Assembly (NCBI GenBank): GCA_018136815.1
Contig: CM030939.1
Coordinates: forward strand, 2,783,419-2,847,418
DNA length: 64,000 bases
DNA from: Isochrysis galbana
Lineage: Eukaryota; Haptophyta; Isochrysidales; Isochrysidaceae
Direction: 5' to 3'
Part shown: piece by piece, positions 61,539 through 64,000 of the stretch
Layout of the letters: each line of letters begins with the position of its first letter
Position numbering within the stretch: the stretch's first letter is position 1
Notes under the pieces: model-generated
Databases searched by the model: none
What the model saw: the letters and a program-made list of their open reading frames with translations, nothing else
Told to the model about the DNA's origin: nothing
Translations under genes and position numbers: made by a program

Positions 61539-64000
61539 TCAATCAGATTTGGCCTTGGTGCCCCCCTGCCCGACAGAGGTAGTTGCGGCAACCTTCTCTT
61601 CATGCTCAAACCCTCGCCACACCTCCATTCGTTGCCCGATTTCCCTCGTCCGCGTCTGGCGAGCGCGTCTCAGTTGCCAAATGCCCCAAACGAAGAGCCG
61701 GGGCAACAACAGCATAGCAAGACACGCAACCATGGGCCCGTCAAGGAATCCCGCGGAGGAGAGCGGCGGCCACCAAGCATTGAAGCTGCGGATGAGTTGA
61801 GGGCACACAATCCGCCAACCCGTGAAGCTGCGTAAGCCGCCCGCATGACGACGAGCCAGGTTTGTCACAAAACAAGTGGTGACACGTAATGCGCCACCCA
61901 ATACCGCTTCCATCGGCCGCAACCAAGCGAGTTCAGCTCCTTTGCCCATGGCTGCCCACGGCCACAGGGCGACACACATGCGCAAGCTCAAGGGCTTATT
62001 GCGCGCGCGTGCCGCCCACCCTTCACTCTTGGCAACCTGCGCTAGAGCTATCATATCTGTGGGCGGCAGCAACTCAAGGACCCTGACTCTGCTCCACCAC
62101 GCCGCGTGTTGCACGCGTTTCCCCTTTACATCACCTTGCCAAGGCCAGCTCTTGTTTTGCCCAATGACGATGCTCCCGGGAATGCCTTCGGACTCATCTC
62201 TACCTGGGAGCGCTGCCGCCCACGCCGAAGGGTATCGAGTGAAGTCGTAGTGGTAGAGTGAGGCTTTGAAGACGCGAGGTGGTCTTCCTTGCGGGAATGC
62301 CGCTCGGTATGCTGGGAGGTCTAGTAAAGCCTGCACATTGGGAGCGTCATTCCCGAGCTTCCAAAGCAAACGAAGAAGCCAAGGGCTCGAGTAGAAAACA
62401 TCTCTGCCGCGCAATGCGGCGAACCACAGCTGCCAGTCGAGGCGTGGCTGGTGTGGTGCCGTGCGCCGCGGCGGCCTCTCGGGTGCGCCGGGCGCATACC
62501 TCCACGGCAGCGGCACCCACGTTTCACCGCCATCTGAGGATGCCTCAATTTCGATAGCCGGCACGGCCACCACAGAAAGTGGCTGACCTCCCCACTGGTG
62601 CTTGGCGCCGATGTGTGAAGACGGCACGTGGCCCACTCCCGTCATTCGCCGGAAGAGCCCGTAGCCGCTTGAGATGTGGAATGACTGCAGGGCTCTCGAG
62701 GCTTGTCTAGCTGCGGCGGACATTACAGGCGGCCCGGGAATGGGTATGGGAGAATTCGACAACCGCGATAATGGCTGCAAGCACAACACTAGCCAACTGC
62801 ACGCCAAGGCGCATCGGAAGAGGCGGCACTCACATTCGGTCAGACGGCTGATGCGGGGTCCAGGAGATGGATTGAAGGCATGTGCTATACCGTAGGCAAG
62901 CTGGAAGATGAAGAGAGCCGAAATCCCGCAGCGACTCGTGAAAGCGTTGACGACCGCGGTAGCAGTGGCCGGTGTGAGCAGGTTCCGCAAGTGTGCGCCA
63001 TTGGGTGACAGCACGAGCGCACTCATAAAGCTTAGCCAGCGAGTGGGATTGGAGAGGAGCGGCGGTGGTTCCAGGAATACTTGCAGCTCGAAAGACCAGG
63101 CCGTGGCGGCACCAAGTGCGCAGAGAGAGAGGAGGACCAGGGATATGCGTCCAATCGTCGAGCTGGCCGTGCGCTCTAGCAATAGCAAAGGTGCTCCGAG
63201 CATCGCACCCAAGCCACCAAGCGCTTGACCATCCATATCAAAATCGGCGTCGGCAGCGGGGAGCAAGAGTGCCAATGTGTGCAGGTTAAACCAATTGTAG
63301 TTGCCCGTCAACATGATGCCGAGCTGCAAAGGCACCTGCTTGACGAGTGTGCACGGAGAGCGATGGAGCACCTTGCAAAGAAGGGACATGCTGGATGGCG
63401 AGTGGGAGCACGCCTAGCTAGAAATTTTGGGCGCATTGGCTCACCTGTATCAAAATTCCTACGATTCGCACAGGGCGTAAGGGCACCAGCAGCAAGAACG
63501 GCGCGAAGAGTTCAGTGATAAACATCACGGCGACGCCCGCGCGCAGAACCAACGGTGGAAGCGAATGCGCCAGCCACGCCTCTGGTGTGGGCAGGCAAGA
63601 GCTTGCAAAGTGGTACTCTAGTGCGGTCAGCCTCTGCCACGTTGGGCACTCGGCAGTGAGCTTCACAACACCGCTCATCAACATGAACTTGACCCACTGG
63701 GCGCGCATGAGCCACGCTACTGCCGGCTCAGGGCGTGCCGCCGCGCCGGGCTCTGCAGACCCGCTTTCGCGCCTCCAGGACCACACGCGAGGGATGCTGA
63801 ATGTCCATGGTGCATAGAGGCACGAGGCTGCACCTGTTTCGAGTAGGAAGACGTCCCACTGGAAGCGGAGCCACTCACCGCCCGAGAGGAAGAGACTGAG
63901 GTAGCAAAGGTAGCACGTCAGGCACAGAAGGCCGTGATGGTGTCCCATGCTGAGCAACACTCCACACATGAGACCAAGCAGCGCGACTGATTCTAGCACA
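61539..64000 (-). CDS. lipase maturation factor (LMF) family protein, partial
   Basis: Two exons are visible: from beyond 64000 to 63445, and 63323-61539 (GT-AG intron, phase 0). The 5' part lies outside the window; about 783 C-terminal residues are seen. Exon 1 has several membrane segments and WLRFQWDVFLLETG, typical of LMFs. The splice joins GILIQ to LGIMLTGNYNWFNLHTLALL. The signature near the middle is AIEIEASSDGGETWVPLPWR, then PHQPRLDWQLWFAAL. A last membrane segment (PMVACLAMLLLPRLFVWGIW) precedes a short charged tail. In animals LMF1 acts in the ER membrane to fold dimeric lipases. The role here is inferred from the family. Confidence 0.9.

Overview
The window looks like nuclear DNA of a GC-rich, intron-bearing unicellular eukaryote. 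A secondary-plastid alga such as a haptophyte is my best guess, at low confidence. Genes are split by short GT-AG introns (about 40-300 bp). A leucine-rich-repeat fragment (12637-12813) resembles repeats I associate with haptophyte and dinoflagellate genomes. Most gene starts lie next to long polypyrimidine/polypurine tracts. There are no bacterial operons or ribosome binding sites, and I saw no rRNA, tRNA or CRISPR.

Host genes from left to right: a secreted histidine phosphatase (2340-3883, +); a KICSTOR subunit KICS2/C12orf66-like protein (6793-10586, +); a cytochrome P450 (15122-16937, -); a kinesin with a degenerate motor (19882-24050, +); a DONSON/Humpty-dumpty-like replication factor (25515-28165, -); an orphan first exon (28776-29003, +); an unrecognised 404-aa protein (31144-32358, +); a major-facilitator transporter (34903-37433, -); a type I methionine aminopeptidase with an organelle-type leader (40107-41357, +); a secreted thioredoxin-fold protein with a CGHC site (44362-45444, -); an unrecognised 372-aa protein (46125-47243, +); a BEM46/ABHD13-like hydrolase (51958-53646, +); a HAD-like plus zinc-ribbon protein (55145-56232, -); a GNAT acetyltransferase (57049-57573, +); and the 3' part of a lipase maturation factor running off the right edge (61539-64000, -). 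These are mixed housekeeping functions in no common pathway. Several genes form divergent pairs.

The rest is a mosaic of repeats. The main thread is a retroposon-like family, pieced together here from partial copies. It has a 5' terminal hairpin (AACTA-arm-loop-arm) whose arms differ between copies but still pair. In several copies an open frame starting MERAP/T follows at once. The 3' open frame ends in a CX2CX8HX3C zinc knuckle and an AAQGRKPKLK block. The 3' tail is a conserved stem-loop followed by GAATATTAAAAGGTTTT. One 752-bp copy (4931-5682) sits between perfect 17-bp target duplications inside another reading frame.

Other mobile DNA includes a 927-bp element with terminal inverted repeats, subterminal CTACATATTTGGG motifs and a 6-bp target duplication (49192-50118), a broken Ty3/Gypsy-type fragment (about 18300-18510), a recently duplicated about 600-bp block carrying an AT-richer unrecognised frame (1290-1881 and 29369-29974), and several GC-rich dispersed repeats with long poly-G or poly-C runs.
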